Shown here: positions 1 to 7,515 of the stretch, piece after piece
Numbering within the stretch: position 1 is the stretch's first letter
Layout of the letters: every line of letters begins with the position of its first letter
Assembly: GCA_009784095.1 (NCBI GenBank)
Contig: WRDL01000034.1
Span: 1-12,381 of the forward strand
From: Coriobacteriia bacterium
Lineage (GTDB): Bacteria > Actinomycetota > Coriobacteriia > WRKU01
Length of the DNA: 12,381 nucleotides
Direction: 5' to 3'
The notes under the pieces: generated by a model
Databases searched by the model: none
What the model was told of the DNA's origin: nothing
The model's input: the letters and a program-made list of their open reading frames with translations, nothing else
Program-made: the position numbers and the translations under genes

Positions 1-75
1 GAGCTCCTCGCTGCCGATGGATTCTATGCTGACCTATATAACTCGCAGTTCAGCGAAGAAGCTGAGGCCGCCTAG
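1..75 (+). CDS. C-terminal end of an ABC transporter (multidrug/lipid exporter type), partial
   Basis: Frame 1 is open from the window edge and encodes ELLAADGFYADLYNSQF, then an acidic tail ending EAEAA and tandem TAG TAG stops. The G-x-Y-x-x-L-Y-x-x-Q-F pattern is the usual C-terminus of MsbA/LmrA-like exporters, whose ATPase domain sits at the end of a fused TM-ATPase chain. Such proteins move lipids or drugs across the membrane. Only 24 residues are visible, so no catalytic motif can be checked and the substrate is unknown. It converges on rpsA and shares the hairpin terminator just downstream. The identification rests on one short motif. Confidence 0.7.
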   Translation, partial: ELLAADGFYADLYNSQFSEEAEAA

Positions 76-106
76 TAGAGCCGACCCAACAGACCGAGAC
101 CACAAG

Positions 107-130
107 AAGAGCCTGGATATCCAGGCTCTT
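107..130. terminator. Bidirectional intrinsic terminator
   Basis: A perfect 10-bp inverted repeat (AAGAGCCTGG / CCAGGCTCTT) encloses an ATAT loop between two convergent genes. On the plus strand it is followed by a T-rich run (TTTGTTCATATT), a good exit for the ABC exporter. The minus-strand side, serving rpsA, is less T-rich (TTCTTG), so termination there may be weaker. Confidence 0.8.
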
Positions 131-161
131 TGTTCATATTATTATGTCGCGTTCGAGTTCG

Positions 162-1778
162 TTACTCAGCAGGTGTTTCTTCGACGACGACCTCTTCAGC
201 AGGTGCTTCTTCGACGACGACCTCTTCAGCAGGTGCTTCCTCGACGATGACCTCTTCGACAGGTGCTTCTTCGACGACGACCTCTTCGACAGGTGCTTCC
301 TCGACCGGTACCTCTTCGACAACGACCTCATCGGCGGGAACTTCCTCGACGATCGGAACCTCCTCGGTGACCTCTTCACTGACCGGGATCACCTCGATGA
401 CTTCGGCTGCCAGAACCTTATCCTCTGACTCGACCGCATCAAGAGCAACTGCCTCGGCGACGGCCTCATCTGCGATGATGTCCTCAGCCGGCACCTCCTC
501 AGCAACGATACTATCTATCGGGACCTCCTCGGCGACGACCTCTTCGGCGACGGTCTCATCGGCTGGCATATCGCTGATGTTAAGCTCATCTGCGAACGCA
601 CCGTCATCGACAACGACGTCCTCTACCACCTCGGGCTCTTCTTCCTTGGCTTTACCTCTGATCTCGATCTCGTAACCCAGATCCTCAGCAGCGGCGCGCA
701 TCGAAAGTGAGATGCGACGCTTCTCGGCGTTGACACCCATGACCTTGACCTGCACCTTATCGCCGACTTCGACGACCTGCTGTGGAGTCTCGACATGACC
801 TTTCGCCATCTCGGATATATGGACCAGACCTTCGACACCTTCACCAAGTTCGACAAAGACACCGAACGGTACCAGTTTGGTTATCGTTCCTTCAAGGATC
901 GCGTCGACCGGATAGCCTTCGACCATCTTCTTCCATGGATCCTCGCTGGTCTGCTTGAGACCCAACGAAATACGCTCGCGCTCGAGTTCTACCTCGAGAA
1001 CCTGCACCTCGACCTCGTCACCGACTTTGACGACCTCGCTCGGGTGGTTGACGTGACTCCACGACAGCTCACTGATATGGACCAGGCCGTCGATGCCTCC
1101 CAAGTCGATGAACGCGCCGAACTCGACAATCGATGAAACCACACCCGGAAGGATCATACCCTTCTGGAGTTTTCCGAGAAGCTCTCCGCGATCCTGCTTG
1201 CGATCTTCTTCAAGCAGCACGCGACGCGAGAGTACGACATTGTTGCGATTGCGATCCATCTCGATGATACGTGCCTCGAGACGCTCTCCCATGAATGAAT
1301 CGAGATCGCGCACACGGCGCAGATCGATCAACGACGCCGGCAAGAATCCACGCAGACCGATATCAACGATCAGACCACCCTTGACCGTCTCGATGACCTC
1401 ACCTTCGACGACCTCTTGATTCTCGAACTGCTCCTCAACGTTCTTCCACGCGCGCTCGTACTCGGCACGCTTCTTGGAAAGTATCAGACGTCCTTCTTTA
1501 TCCTCTTTTTGTAGAACGAGCGCTTCGATCTCATCGCCGTAATTGACGAGGTCCGCAGGGGTCGCATCCTTGCGGATCGACAATTCACGTGCGGGGATCA
1601 CGCCCTCTGATTTATATCCTATGTCGAGCAAGACCTCATCATGCTCGATCTTTACTACCGTTCCCTGTACCAGATCACCTTCGTCGAAATCTGCCAGTGT
1701 TCCATCGATGAGCGCTTCCATCGCATCTTGCGACATTTCGGGATGCTCAAAGGTCGTACCAAAATCTTGTTCTGCCAT
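162..1778 (-). CDS. rpsA: Small ribosomal subunit protein S1 (four S1 domains, long acidic repeat tail)
   Basis: S1 binds mRNA near the ribosome binding site and helps load it on the 30S subunit. Residue numbers here are for the 540-aa frame from 1784. Four OB-fold S1 domains lie at about 36-105, 123-188, 207-276 and 293-363. The third and fourth are most typical, with FGAFIDLGGIDGLVHISEL and FGVFVELGEGVEGLVHISEM. Residues 376-540 form an acidic, Val/Glu/Pro/Ala-rich tail ending in decapeptide repeats. Four domains fit actinobacterial S1, but the tail is long. I place the start at the second ATG (MAEQDFG, 1778), because AGGA lies 7 nt before it. The first ATG (1784) has that motif only 1 nt away. 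A MarR-ABC operon lies upstream on the same strand, and rpsA probably has its own promoter. Confidence 0.95.
   Translation of the reverse strand: MAEQDFGTTFEHPEMSQDAMEALIDGTLADFDEGDLVQGTVVKIEHDEVLLDIGYKSEGVIPARELSIRKDATPADLVNYGDEIEALVLQKEDKEGRLILSKKRAEYERAWKNVEEQFENQEVVEGEVIETVKGGLIVDIGLRGFLPASLIDLRRVRDLDSFMGERLEARIIEMDRNRNNVVLSRRVLLEEDRKQDRGELLGKLQKGMILPGVVSSIVEFGAFIDLGGIDGLVHISELSWSHVNHPSEVVKVGDEVEVQVLEVELERERISLGLKQTSEDPWKKMVEGYPVDAILEGTITKLVPFGVFVELGEGVEGLVHISEMAKGHVETPQQVVEVGDKVQVKVMGVNAEKRRISLSMRAAAEDLGYEIEIRGKAKEEEPEVVEDVVVDDGAFADELNISDMPADETVAEEVVAEEVPIDSIVAEEVPAEDIIADEAVAEAVALDAVESEDKVLAAEVIEVIPVSEEVTEEVPIVEEVPADEVVVEEVPVEEAPVEEVVVEEAPVEEVIVEEAPAEEVVVEEAPAEEVVVEETPAE
166..315 (-). 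repeat. Five 30-bp tandem repeats coding the S1 tail
   Basis: Five contiguous 30-bp units (166-195, 196-225, 226-255, 256-285, 286-315) differ by only a few bases. Each encodes a decapeptide of the form EEVVVEEAPA. The phase is a multiple of three, so unit number can change without a frameshift. More diverged copies of the same motif continue inward in the gene. This is coding repeat, not CRISPR: the units are adjacent with no spacers. Confidence 0.9.
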
Positions 1779-1841
1779 TTCCATTTCCTACATTTCCATC
1801 GCGGACCATACAACACCAGTCGCATGTGCAACCGTGCATAG

Positions 1842-1850
1842 AGTATATCA
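1842..1850 (-). promoter_or_regulatory. Putative extended -10 promoter of rpsA
   Basis: Read on the minus strand, TGATATACT is an extended -10 element (TG-n-TATACT) about 60 bases before the rpsA start. The -35 position has no good match, which an extended -10 can tolerate. It would give a leader of roughly 55 nt and make S1 expression independent of the upstream transporter gene. This rests on sequence only. Confidence 0.4.
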
Positions 1851-1876
1851 GAATAGGTGCGCTTTGCGCTTTCGGT

Positions 1877-4800
1877 CTACTCGCTACGCAACGCCTCGAC
1901 CGGGTCACGTCTGGACGCCGCGGATGATGGGATCAGTCCCGCGATGAATGAAAGTAACATGCTGATCAACACAAGAACACCTGCTGCTTGCATGGGCAAG
2001 ATGGTTATCTGCGAAATATTAAGCAACCGCTCCCCGATGAAGTAGTTGATCGGGAATGTAGCGAGCGCGACGATCGCCACTCCGATCAAACCGGCGGAAA
2101 GCCCGACGATGAGTGTCTCTGCCGTAAAGACTCGACCGATGTCACCTTTCGATGCACCGATGGAGCGAAGGATACCGATCTCCTTCTTGCGTTCGAGCAC
2201 GGAGATATAGGTGATGATGCCGATCATGATCGAGGAGACCACCAGCGAGATCGCCACGAAAGCGATCAGGACGTAGCTGATCGTGTTGATGATACTTGTC
2301 ACCGACTTCATCAGCGTTCCGACGAAGTCCGTATATGAGATGACGCGATCTTCATAACCTTGCTCCTCCATACGCGCGTTATAGTCATCGAGTATGGTGA
2401 TGATCTCGGCCTTTGCGTCGAAATCCTTTGGATAGATGTTGATACTGGTCGGCTTATCCATGTCGGCATAATCGAACTTACGCAGGTTCGACTCGAACGA
2501 GTTGGATTCGAAGGTGAGCGCCGCCATCATCAGCTCGCGCATCTGCGCGGGGTCGATCTCGATATCGAACGCATCGGTCAGTGTACTCGCGTCGAAATTG
2601 AACGCTTCGGAGAGCGCGCTGGTCAGCTGCGATGAGATCGCTCCCATGATCGTGGACATCATATTCGTCATCATCGTCGACATCATATTGGCCATCGCTG
2701 GTTGGAGGACCGCGCCGATCTGCTGACTGATAACACTCGACATCTGCGAGGTGATCGCCGGCACGATGACCTGCGACATCTGCTGCGCCATCATTTGCTG
2801 TATCGCGCTCGAGATCTGACCTGCCATCGCCTGGAAATACTGTGCCATGATCGGTGCCATGGCGGCGGTGACCGCATCTGACACATCGGCCTCGAGCTTC
2901 TCCAGATCGATGACCGTGCCGATACCGCCCATGATGATGCCTTGGGCTTCAGGAGTTTGCAGATAGAGAAAGAGCGATCCGGGTATATCGCTTGGATCGA
3001 ACAGAGGTGACGCAAGGAACGCATTAGTCAGTTGCTGCATCAAAACCTGAAGCGCCGCTTCATTAACGGTGACATCGCTCAGATCGAGATTGCTGAGCAC
3101 GTCACTGATATCAAGTGGCGGCATCGGAGGCATCGCGCCCATATCGATGCTACCGAGATCGAGATCTCCCATCCCCGACAGATCCATCCCCGACAGATCC
3201 ATGCCGGACAGATCCATGCTTCCCAGATCCATCTGCGAAAGATCCATCGATGACATATCCATACCGGAGAAGTCCATCGACGACATATCCATGCCCGACA
3301 TATCCATATTAAGCCCCGAAGTATCGAAGTTGAACATATCGGTCAGCGCTGACTCATCGAATCCGAACAGAGATGCCATGTCGAGATCCGCGCTTTGTGG
3401 ATTGTCGATCTCATCTTGGAACGTGCGTCCCGAGATGATATTGAGAGCGGGATGGGCAAGCTGTTCTTTGACAATCGGCTTGTTACGTGCTTGCTCGATC
3501 AGGTGCTCTTGCAGCCGCGGCGAGTATGAGAAGCCGGGCATGAGTGCCTGAGCCTGAGACTCTTCATTGTGCTGGACGATGCCGACGATACGCAATGTGA
3601 TGCCGTCCTTTATGACCGGTCTCATGAACTTCTCGTCATCGACCTTCGAGAGCCATACTTTATGCTCGGTGTCTTTGGTATAGGTGTCGGCGCGATTGAC
3701 GACTTTGAAGGTGACCGCCATCAACTCTTCGGGTGTGAATTCCAGCCGCTCCTCATCGACGATGATCTCCTCATCGTTTATCACGGCGCGCACCATGTCA
3801 TCGAATTCTTCCTGATCACGTAACCCCATCGAATAGAGCACGAAGTCGCTGACCCCTCCGGTCGGACCGAGCACCAAGACACATTCGTCATACTCGGTCG
3901 CCCATTTTCCTGCGACGAGGTCGTACTGCGCTTCGAGCATCTCAGTGTTATCGAGCATTTCGGAGAATACATTGGTCAGAGAACCCGCGGTGATCAGTGA
4001 GCCAAATTCTCCCATGCTCCCTCCGAGCATGCCACCTCCGACAAGTGAACTCAGAGAGTTATTGGGGTTTATCTGACGCTGCGTGTCAGTCGCGTCATTG
4101 CTGAAAATGAGCGGTTTGATATCGTAGCCATACGAGATGATATTGGCGTACTCATAAACATCGGATTCACCACTTTCGAAGTACTCACGCAGCGAAGCAA
4201 GGTCATTGTTATCAAGACTTGATATCATATTCGCGACGATCTTGGTCTCTGATATGATCCGCGATTTACTCTCATCACCCGCTTCCTGATTGTTTGATCC
4301 GCTGTGAATACTGCTGATCATGGAGATGAAACTTCCGGATTCAGTGGTCGTCTCCTCTGCGTCCTCCTCATCGCCATGAAATTCATTACCGAGCGACATG
4401 AAGATCGATGTCATGTCGAAGCCGGTACTCTCGATGGTAAGCGGATATAAAGAAAGCGTATCTTCCTCGATACGCGCGATGTAGTTATTCACTCCGTTTG
4501 CGAGCGACAGGATCGCCGCAATTCCGATAATGCCGATCGAGCCGGCGACCGCTGTCATGATCGTTCGGCCTTTCTTGGTCATGAGGTTGTTGAATGAGAG
4601 CGCGATCGCGGTCAAGAACGACATCGACGTGCGAGAGACCGATTTCTCGGGCTGCTCTTCGAGCGCCTCGGGATAGAGCGGGTCGGTGTCGTGGGTGACG
4701 CGTCCGTCCCGAAGATTGACCGTGCGCGTCGCGTACTGCTCGGCAAGCTCGGGGTTGTGCGTCACCATAATGATGAGGCGCTCTTTGGCGATCTCGCCAA

Positions 4801-5350
4801 GCAGTTCCATGATCTGATCGGATGTCGAGGAGTCCAACGCGCCGGTCGGCTCGTCGGCAAGCAGGATCTCAGGGTCATTGATCAGCGCGCGCGCGACCGC
4901 GACACGTTGCATCTGACCACCGGAAAGCTGGTTGGGTTTTTTGTGGATGTGGTCACCAAGACCGACCCGCTCGAGCGCTTCGGTCGCGCGTTGACGGCGC
5001 TCGGCACGCTCGACACCTGATAACGTGAGCGCTAATTCGACGTTAGCGAGCACGGTCTGGTGCGGTATCAGGTTATAGCTTTGGAACACGAATCCGATTC
5101 GATTATTGCGATAGGTATCCCAATCACGATCCTTATACTCCTTGGTCGAGGTTCCGTCGATGATCAGATCGCCGCTATCGTACTTGTCAAGTCCTCCGAT
5201 GATATTGAGAAGCGTCGTCTTACCAGAGCCGGAAGGCCCAAGGATCGCAACGAACTCGTTATCGCGAAACGCGATCGAGACGTCATCGAGCGCCTTTTGC
5301 GTGAACGATGCGGTCGTATACGATTTGTCAATGTTTACCAGTTGCAGCAC
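1877..5350 (-). CDS. Giant MacB/FtsX-type ABC transporter, ATPase-permease fusion
   Basis: The N-terminal ATPase is complete: Walker A GPSGSGKTT (38-46), Q-loop VFQ (88-90), signature LSGGQ (142-146), Walker B LLADEPTGALD (163-173) and H-loop VTHNPELA (196-203). TM1 lies at about 263-285 and three C-terminal TM helices at about 1019-1048, 1078-1100 and 1117-1141, with the FtsX-type motif RKKEIGILRSIGAS. This is MacB topology. The roughly 730-residue loop between TM1 and TM2 is far larger than MacB's (about 200). It holds an acidic/Ser stretch, nine MDxSx repeats (682-726) and a Met/Gln-rich helical region (about 765-930). The start is GTG, with AAAGGAG 5 nt upstream. It follows marR by 40 bp, so drug or envelope-stress export under MarR control is likely. 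MacB-type pumps act mechanically and need not pass substrate through the membrane. The substrate is unknown. Confidence 0.9.
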   Translation of the reverse strand: MLQLVNIDKSYTTASFTQKALDDVSIAFRDNEFVAILGPSGSGKTTLLNIIGGLDKYDSGDLIIDGTSTKEYKDRDWDTYRNNRIGFVFQSYNLIPHQTVLANVELALTLSGVERAERRQRATEALERVGLGDHIHKKPNQLSGGQMQRVAVARALINDPEILLADEPTGALDSSTSDQIMELLGEIAKERLIIMVTHNPELAEQYATRTVNLRDGRVTHDTDPLYPEALEEQPEKSVSRTSMSFLTAIALSFNNLMTKKGRTIMTAVAGSIGIIGIAAILSLANGVNNYIARIEEDTLSLYPLTIESTGFDMTSIFMSLGNEFHGDEEDAEETTTESGSFISMISSIHSGSNNQEAGDESKSRIISETKIVANMISSLDNNDLASLREYFESGESDVYEYANIISYGYDIKPLIFSNDATDTQRQINPNNSLSSLVGGGMLGGSMGEFGSLITAGSLTNVFSEMLDNTEMLEAQYDLVAGKWATEYDECVLVLGPTGGVSDFVLYSMGLRDQEEFDDMVRAVINDEEIIVDEERLEFTPEELMAVTFKVVNRADTYTKDTEHKVWLSKVDDEKFMRPVIKDGITLRIVGIVQHNEESQAQALMPGFSYSPRLQEHLIEQARNKPIVKEQLAHPALNIISGRTFQDEIDNPQSADLDMASLFGFDESALTDMFNFDTSGLNMDMSGMDMSSMDFSGMDMSSMDLSQMDLGSMDLSGMDLSGMDLSGMGDLDLGSIDMGAMPPMPPLDISDVLSNLDLSDVTVNEAALQVLMQQLTNAFLASPLFDPSDIPGSLFLYLQTPEAQGIIMGGIGTVIDLEKLEADVSDAVTAAMAPIMAQYFQAMAGQISSAIQQMMAQQMSQVIVPAITSQMSSVISQQIGAVLQPAMANMMSTMMTNMMSTIMGAISSQLTSALSEAFNFDASTLTDAFDIEIDPAQMRELMMAALTFESNSFESNLRKFDYADMDKPTSINIYPKDFDAKAEIITILDDYNARMEEQGYEDRVISYTDFVGTLMKSVTSIINTISYVLIAFVAISLVVSSIMIGIITYISVLERKKEIGILRSIGASKGDIGRVFTAETLIVGLSAGLIGVAIVALATFPINYFIGERLLNISQITILPMQAAGVLVLISMLLSFIAGLIPSSAASRRDPVEALRSE
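3173..3307 (-). repeat. Nine 15-bp tandem repeats coding MDxSx pentapeptides
   Basis: Nine consecutive in-frame five-residue units (MDMSG, MDMSS, MDFSG, MDMSS, MDLSQ, MDLGS, and MDLSG three times) span residues 682-726 of the ABC transporter. Degenerate units continue to about 740. The DNA repeats mostly as a 15-bp unit built around GATCCAT or TATCCAT on the plus strand. The Met/Leu, Asp and Ser positions are regular enough to suggest a repeating solenoid or strand-turn structure. The pattern is not the classic A(D/N)LXX pentapeptide family. Confidence 0.85.
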
Positions 5351-5390
5351 GGTGACTCCTTTACGGTGCTCGTTTGCAAATTTCGCTCAT

Positions 5391-5828
5391 CTATTGCACG
5401 AAATCATCACAGTCGGGCAAGATCTGTGACAACCGCTTATTGATACGGACGTATTCCTTTGCATCATCCTCGCCAAGCAGGCTGAGCATTTTCGAGACGA
5501 CACCGAGAATGGCCTGATGATGCTTGTGCGCCATTTCTTTTCCGTGTGCGGTGAGCTCGATAAGGATTCGGCGCCGATCCCCGGTGTCGATACGCCGTGT
5601 GATCAGCCCCTTCTTCTCGAGGTTTCCCAAAGCGTTGGCGATCCGTGCGGAACTCACATCCATCACGTGGCCGATCTCCGAGGGCAATACCGTGCCTTCA
5701 TGCGTGGCGATATAGTCGAGAATAAAAGCCTCGCCTCGAAATGCCTCATTGATATGCTGTTGTGGTTTGATGCTGTGGAGTGACTTCATCTCATCCATGA
5801 GTTCGGCAGCGAGGTCATCATATCCCAT
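5391..5828 (-). CDS. MarR-family transcriptional regulator
   Basis: This is a 145-aa winged-helix repressor of the MarR type, whose members release DNA when a ligand or oxidant binds. The recognition-helix region DVSSARIANALGNLEKKGL is at about 57-75 and the wing, DTGDRRRILIELT, at about 81-93. Flanking N- and C-terminal helices would form the dimer interface. One Cys (in PDCDD) lies near the C-terminus. The open frame extends to an ATG at 5852, but GGAGG lies 8 nt before the internal ATG at 5828 (MGYDDLAAE). The upstream ATGs have no clear Shine-Dalgarno, so I use 5828. It is the first gene of an operon with the large ABC transporter 40 bp downstream, the usual arrangement of a repressor with the pump it controls. 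The ligand is unknown. Confidence 0.9.
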   Translation of the reverse strand: MGYDDLAAELMDEMKSLHSIKPQQHINEAFRGEAFILDYIATHEGTVLPSEIGHVMDVSSARIANALGNLEKKGLITRRIDTGDRRRILIELTAHGKEMAHKHHQAILGVVSKMLSLLGEDDAKEYVRINKRLSQILPDCDDFVQ

Positions 5829-5854
5829 GTGCTTGGCCTCCATCAGATTCATCC

Positions 5855-5874
5855 AACAATTAGTTAATACTGTT
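5855..5874 (-). promoter_or_regulatory. Possible MarR operator over the transcription start
   Basis: An AT-rich imperfect inverted repeat has outer arms AACA and TGTT and an inner ATTA-GT-TAAT. It lies just downstream of the -10 box, over the expected start site, where a self-repressing MarR would bind. Inner and outer arms are offset by one base, so the symmetry is imperfect and the assignment tentative. Confidence 0.3.
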
Positions 5875-5876
5875 AC

Positions 5877-5905
5877 ATAATAATAGCGTTAGATAGCTTT
5901 GTCAA
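5877..5905 (-). promoter_or_regulatory. Sigma-70-type promoter of the marR-ABC operon
   Basis: On the minus strand a perfect -35 TTGACA (5905-5900) is separated by exactly 17 nt from -10 TATTAT (5882-5877). Transcription would start near 5870, giving a leader of about 40 nt to the preferred marR start at 5828. This is the best promoter match in the window. Confidence 0.8.
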
Positions 5906-5908
5906 TTT

Positions 5909-5936
5909 TGAGACAGTGGGGTCGGTTCCTTTTGTC
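5909..5936. repeat. REP-like dispersed repeat unit
   Basis: This unit contains GTCGGTTCCTTTTGTC at 5921-5936. Its first 21 bases are identical to 11455-11475, some 5.5 kb away. Three further related 16-mers lie in the 11.4-11.5 kb cluster. It sits 4 bp upstream of the marR -35 box and contains no gene. Dispersed short repeats of this kind are often REP elements moved by a RAYT (IS200-like) transposase encoded elsewhere. No such transposase is present in this window. Confidence 0.7.
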
Positions 5937-6021
5937 ACACTTTCTGCACAAATGGATTATCATGTTCCGTCCACGATATTCACAGAGGAGCCTTCCCTCT
6001 CACCATACTGATTTTTTTATA

Positions 6022-6074
6022 TTACTATACTTGTCGTAGTAATTGGTGTATTATTACTACGTTAGTCGTAGTAA
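6022..6074 (+). promoter_or_regulatory. Twin PadR operators and promoter region
   Basis: Two 21-bp sites share the same layout. Site 2 (6054-6074) is a perfect inverted repeat, TTACTACG and CGTAGTAA around a 5-nt TTAGT. Site 1 (6022-6042) differs from it at four central-left positions. Their centres are 32 bp apart, about three helical turns, so two dimers would sit on the same DNA face. They lie 37-89 bp before the PadR start. A possible -35 (TTGTCG, 6031-6036) falls in site 1 and -10-like sequences (TATTAT or TTACTA, 6049-6059) run into site 2, so binding should block transcription. The exact promoter boxes are uncertain. Confidence 0.75.
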
Positions 6075-6110
6075 GTGTGATCCTGATACGGAAGTCAAGG
6101 AGGTGGGGAT

Positions 6111-6440
6111 ATGATAAGTAGCGACGTCATTCGAGGTTACAACGACACGATGATACTCAGCTTGTTGCTCGAAGAAGACTCATACGGATATGAGATCTCG
6201 AAGAGCATCCGCCAGATCAGCGATGAGAAATACATCATCAAGGAGACGACGCTCTACTCTGCTTTCAATCGACTCGAAAAGCAGGGGTTCATCCGATCCT
6301 ACCAAGGAAGTCAGACACACGGCAGACAGCGAACGTATTACCGCATCACCCCCACCGGCATCGACTACTACCGCCAAAAGTGTGAAGAATGGGCGTTGAC
6401 AAGAGAAGTGATCGACCGTTTTATTAAGGAAGTGAGCTGA
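6111..6440 (+). CDS. PadR-family transcriptional regulator
   Basis: This 109-aa protein has the compact PadR winged helix: an N-terminal helix pair LLLEEDSYGYEISKSIRQ (18-35), the recognition segment ETTLYSAFNRLEKQGFI (45-61) and the wing GRQRTYYRITPTG (71-83). A short C-terminal helix follows, as in subfamily-2 PadR proteins. PadR proteins repress nearby genes, often for membrane or transport proteins, and release DNA on ligand binding. The ATG has a near-perfect Shine-Dalgarno, AAGGAGGTG (6097-6105). Two operators just upstream suggest autoregulation. The stop overlaps the next gene's ATG by one base (TGATG), so the two are translationally coupled. The effector is unknown. Confidence 0.93.
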   Translation: MISSDVIRGYNDTMILSLLLEEDSYGYEISKSIRQISDEKYIIKETTLYSAFNRLEKQGFIRSYQGSQTHGRQRTYYRITPTGIDYYRQKCEEWALTREVIDRFIKEVS

Positions 6441-7465
6441 TGGAAACGATCCTAACCTATATAGAGAACGTGTTTCGGCCTCTCCCCCAGACCGCTGAAG
6501 TACTCCACATCAAGAACGAGCTCCTATCAGATATGGAGGCGAAGTTCGAGGATTTGCGCGTTGCCGGAATCAGTGAGCATGAAGCGACCGCTCGAGTGAT
6601 CGGCGAGTTCGGTACTATCGACGAGCTGCTCTGTGAGTTGGGGATCGACCACCCCACCGACGATGAGGAGCGCAGACCGCTGGTATCACACGAAGAGATC
6701 GATGAGTTCTTCGTAGCGCATCAGAAGTTCACGCGCACGATCGTGTGGGGGATCCTCTTATCACTCTTAGGATTAGCGCTCTTTTTGAGCGCGCTGGTAT
6801 GGAGCGGTATCTCGCCTGCCTCCCCACCCGATGTCGGTTTGACCGATCCGGGATTCTTCAGTGCGCTTATCCGACCGCCCTCAGAAAGCGCGCACAATTT
6901 GATCCTGCCTTTAGCGCTCTTCTTCACGTTCGTTATTCCCGCGGTCGGATTGTTTATCCATGCCGGTCTGTCCTTCCAGAAATACCAACGCTATGAGAGA
7001 GGGGCGTTCGACATCTTGCCGACGATAAAATGCGAGGTCGAGCGCGAGCACGAGGTGTTCCAACCCCTCTTCACCTCGCGTCTGATCACCGGGGTAGTGC
7101 TCTCGATGCTCGCTGTTCTGATATTCATCGCTCTTATCATGCTCAACACCTTCAATACGTTCTATGTGCTGGCGATCTTCTTGACCCTGGCTGCAATTCC
7201 CCTAATGCTCTTGATCCCGGTCGCGATGAAGGAGAATGCTTTCAGTCAGATCCTGCGGATCGGTGATTATCGTCCCCAGAATCGTGAAGCAGAACGCGTC
7301 ATCGGCGCGGTCGCGGCATTCGTCTTCCCGGCCTCGATCGCGGTGATCCTTATCCTGGGGTTCGGTTTCAAAAACTGGGGAGCGGCTTTACTCGTCTTCC
7401 CGGTCACCGCGATCCTGTTCGGTGGGTTTGCCGGTCTCTACAGCGTACTTAAAGAGGTCGATTAA
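6440..7465 (+). CDS. Six-TM membrane protein with N-terminal permease-prefix/HAAS-like domain
   Basis: This 341-aa protein starts with a soluble helical domain (about 1-95). It includes NELLSDMEAKFEDLRVAGISEHEAT and a repeat-like GEFGTIDELLCELG, typical of HAAS/DUF1700 or permease-prefix domains. Six predicted TM helices follow at about 99-121, 153-176, 216-236, 240-262, 287-308 and 313-334. Genes of this type usually sit directly behind a PadR gene, as here with a one-base overlap. In such pairs the membrane protein is thought to act with PadR in envelope signalling, though its mechanism is unknown. No enzyme motif is seen. The family assignment is by pattern, and the exact domain name needs a profile search. 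Confidence 0.75.
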   Translation: METILTYIENVFRPLPQTAEVLHIKNELLSDMEAKFEDLRVAGISEHEATARVIGEFGTIDELLCELGIDHPTDDEERRPLVSHEEIDEFFVAHQKFTRTIVWGILLSLLGLALFLSALVWSGISPASPPDVGLTDPGFFSALIRPPSESAHNLILPLALFFTFVIPAVGLFIHAGLSFQKYQRYERGAFDILPTIKCEVEREHEVFQPLFTSRLITGVVLSMLAVLIFIALIMLNTFNTFYVLAIFLTLAAIPLMLLIPVAMKENAFSQILRIGDYRPQNREAERVIGAVAAFVFPASIAVILILGFGFKNWGAALLVFPVTAILFGGFAGLYSVLKEVD

Positions 7466-7515
7466 AGGGTGGGCGCAAGAGTCGGTCAGTATTGTTTGAC
7501 GAGAGGAATACAGAT

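Noticed and set aside
166..315. CRISPR-like 30-bp repeat array
   Set aside because: The units are contiguous with no spacers, keep the reading frame and encode the RpsA tail.
130..675. Plus-strand Ser/Thr-rich open frame of 181 codons
   Set aside because: It is the antisense shadow of the Val/Glu repeat tail of rpsA. The S1 domains prove the minus-strand frame.
2791..3253. Open frames on both strands in the repeat region of the ABC gene
   Set aside because: Low-complexity shadows of the Met/Asp/Ser repeats, with no start signals or recognisable domains.
5984..6018. Possible terminator (AGAGG/CCTCT with a later T-run)
   Set aside because: The stem is only 5 bp and lies 11 bases from the T-run. 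No gene ends on the plus strand before it.
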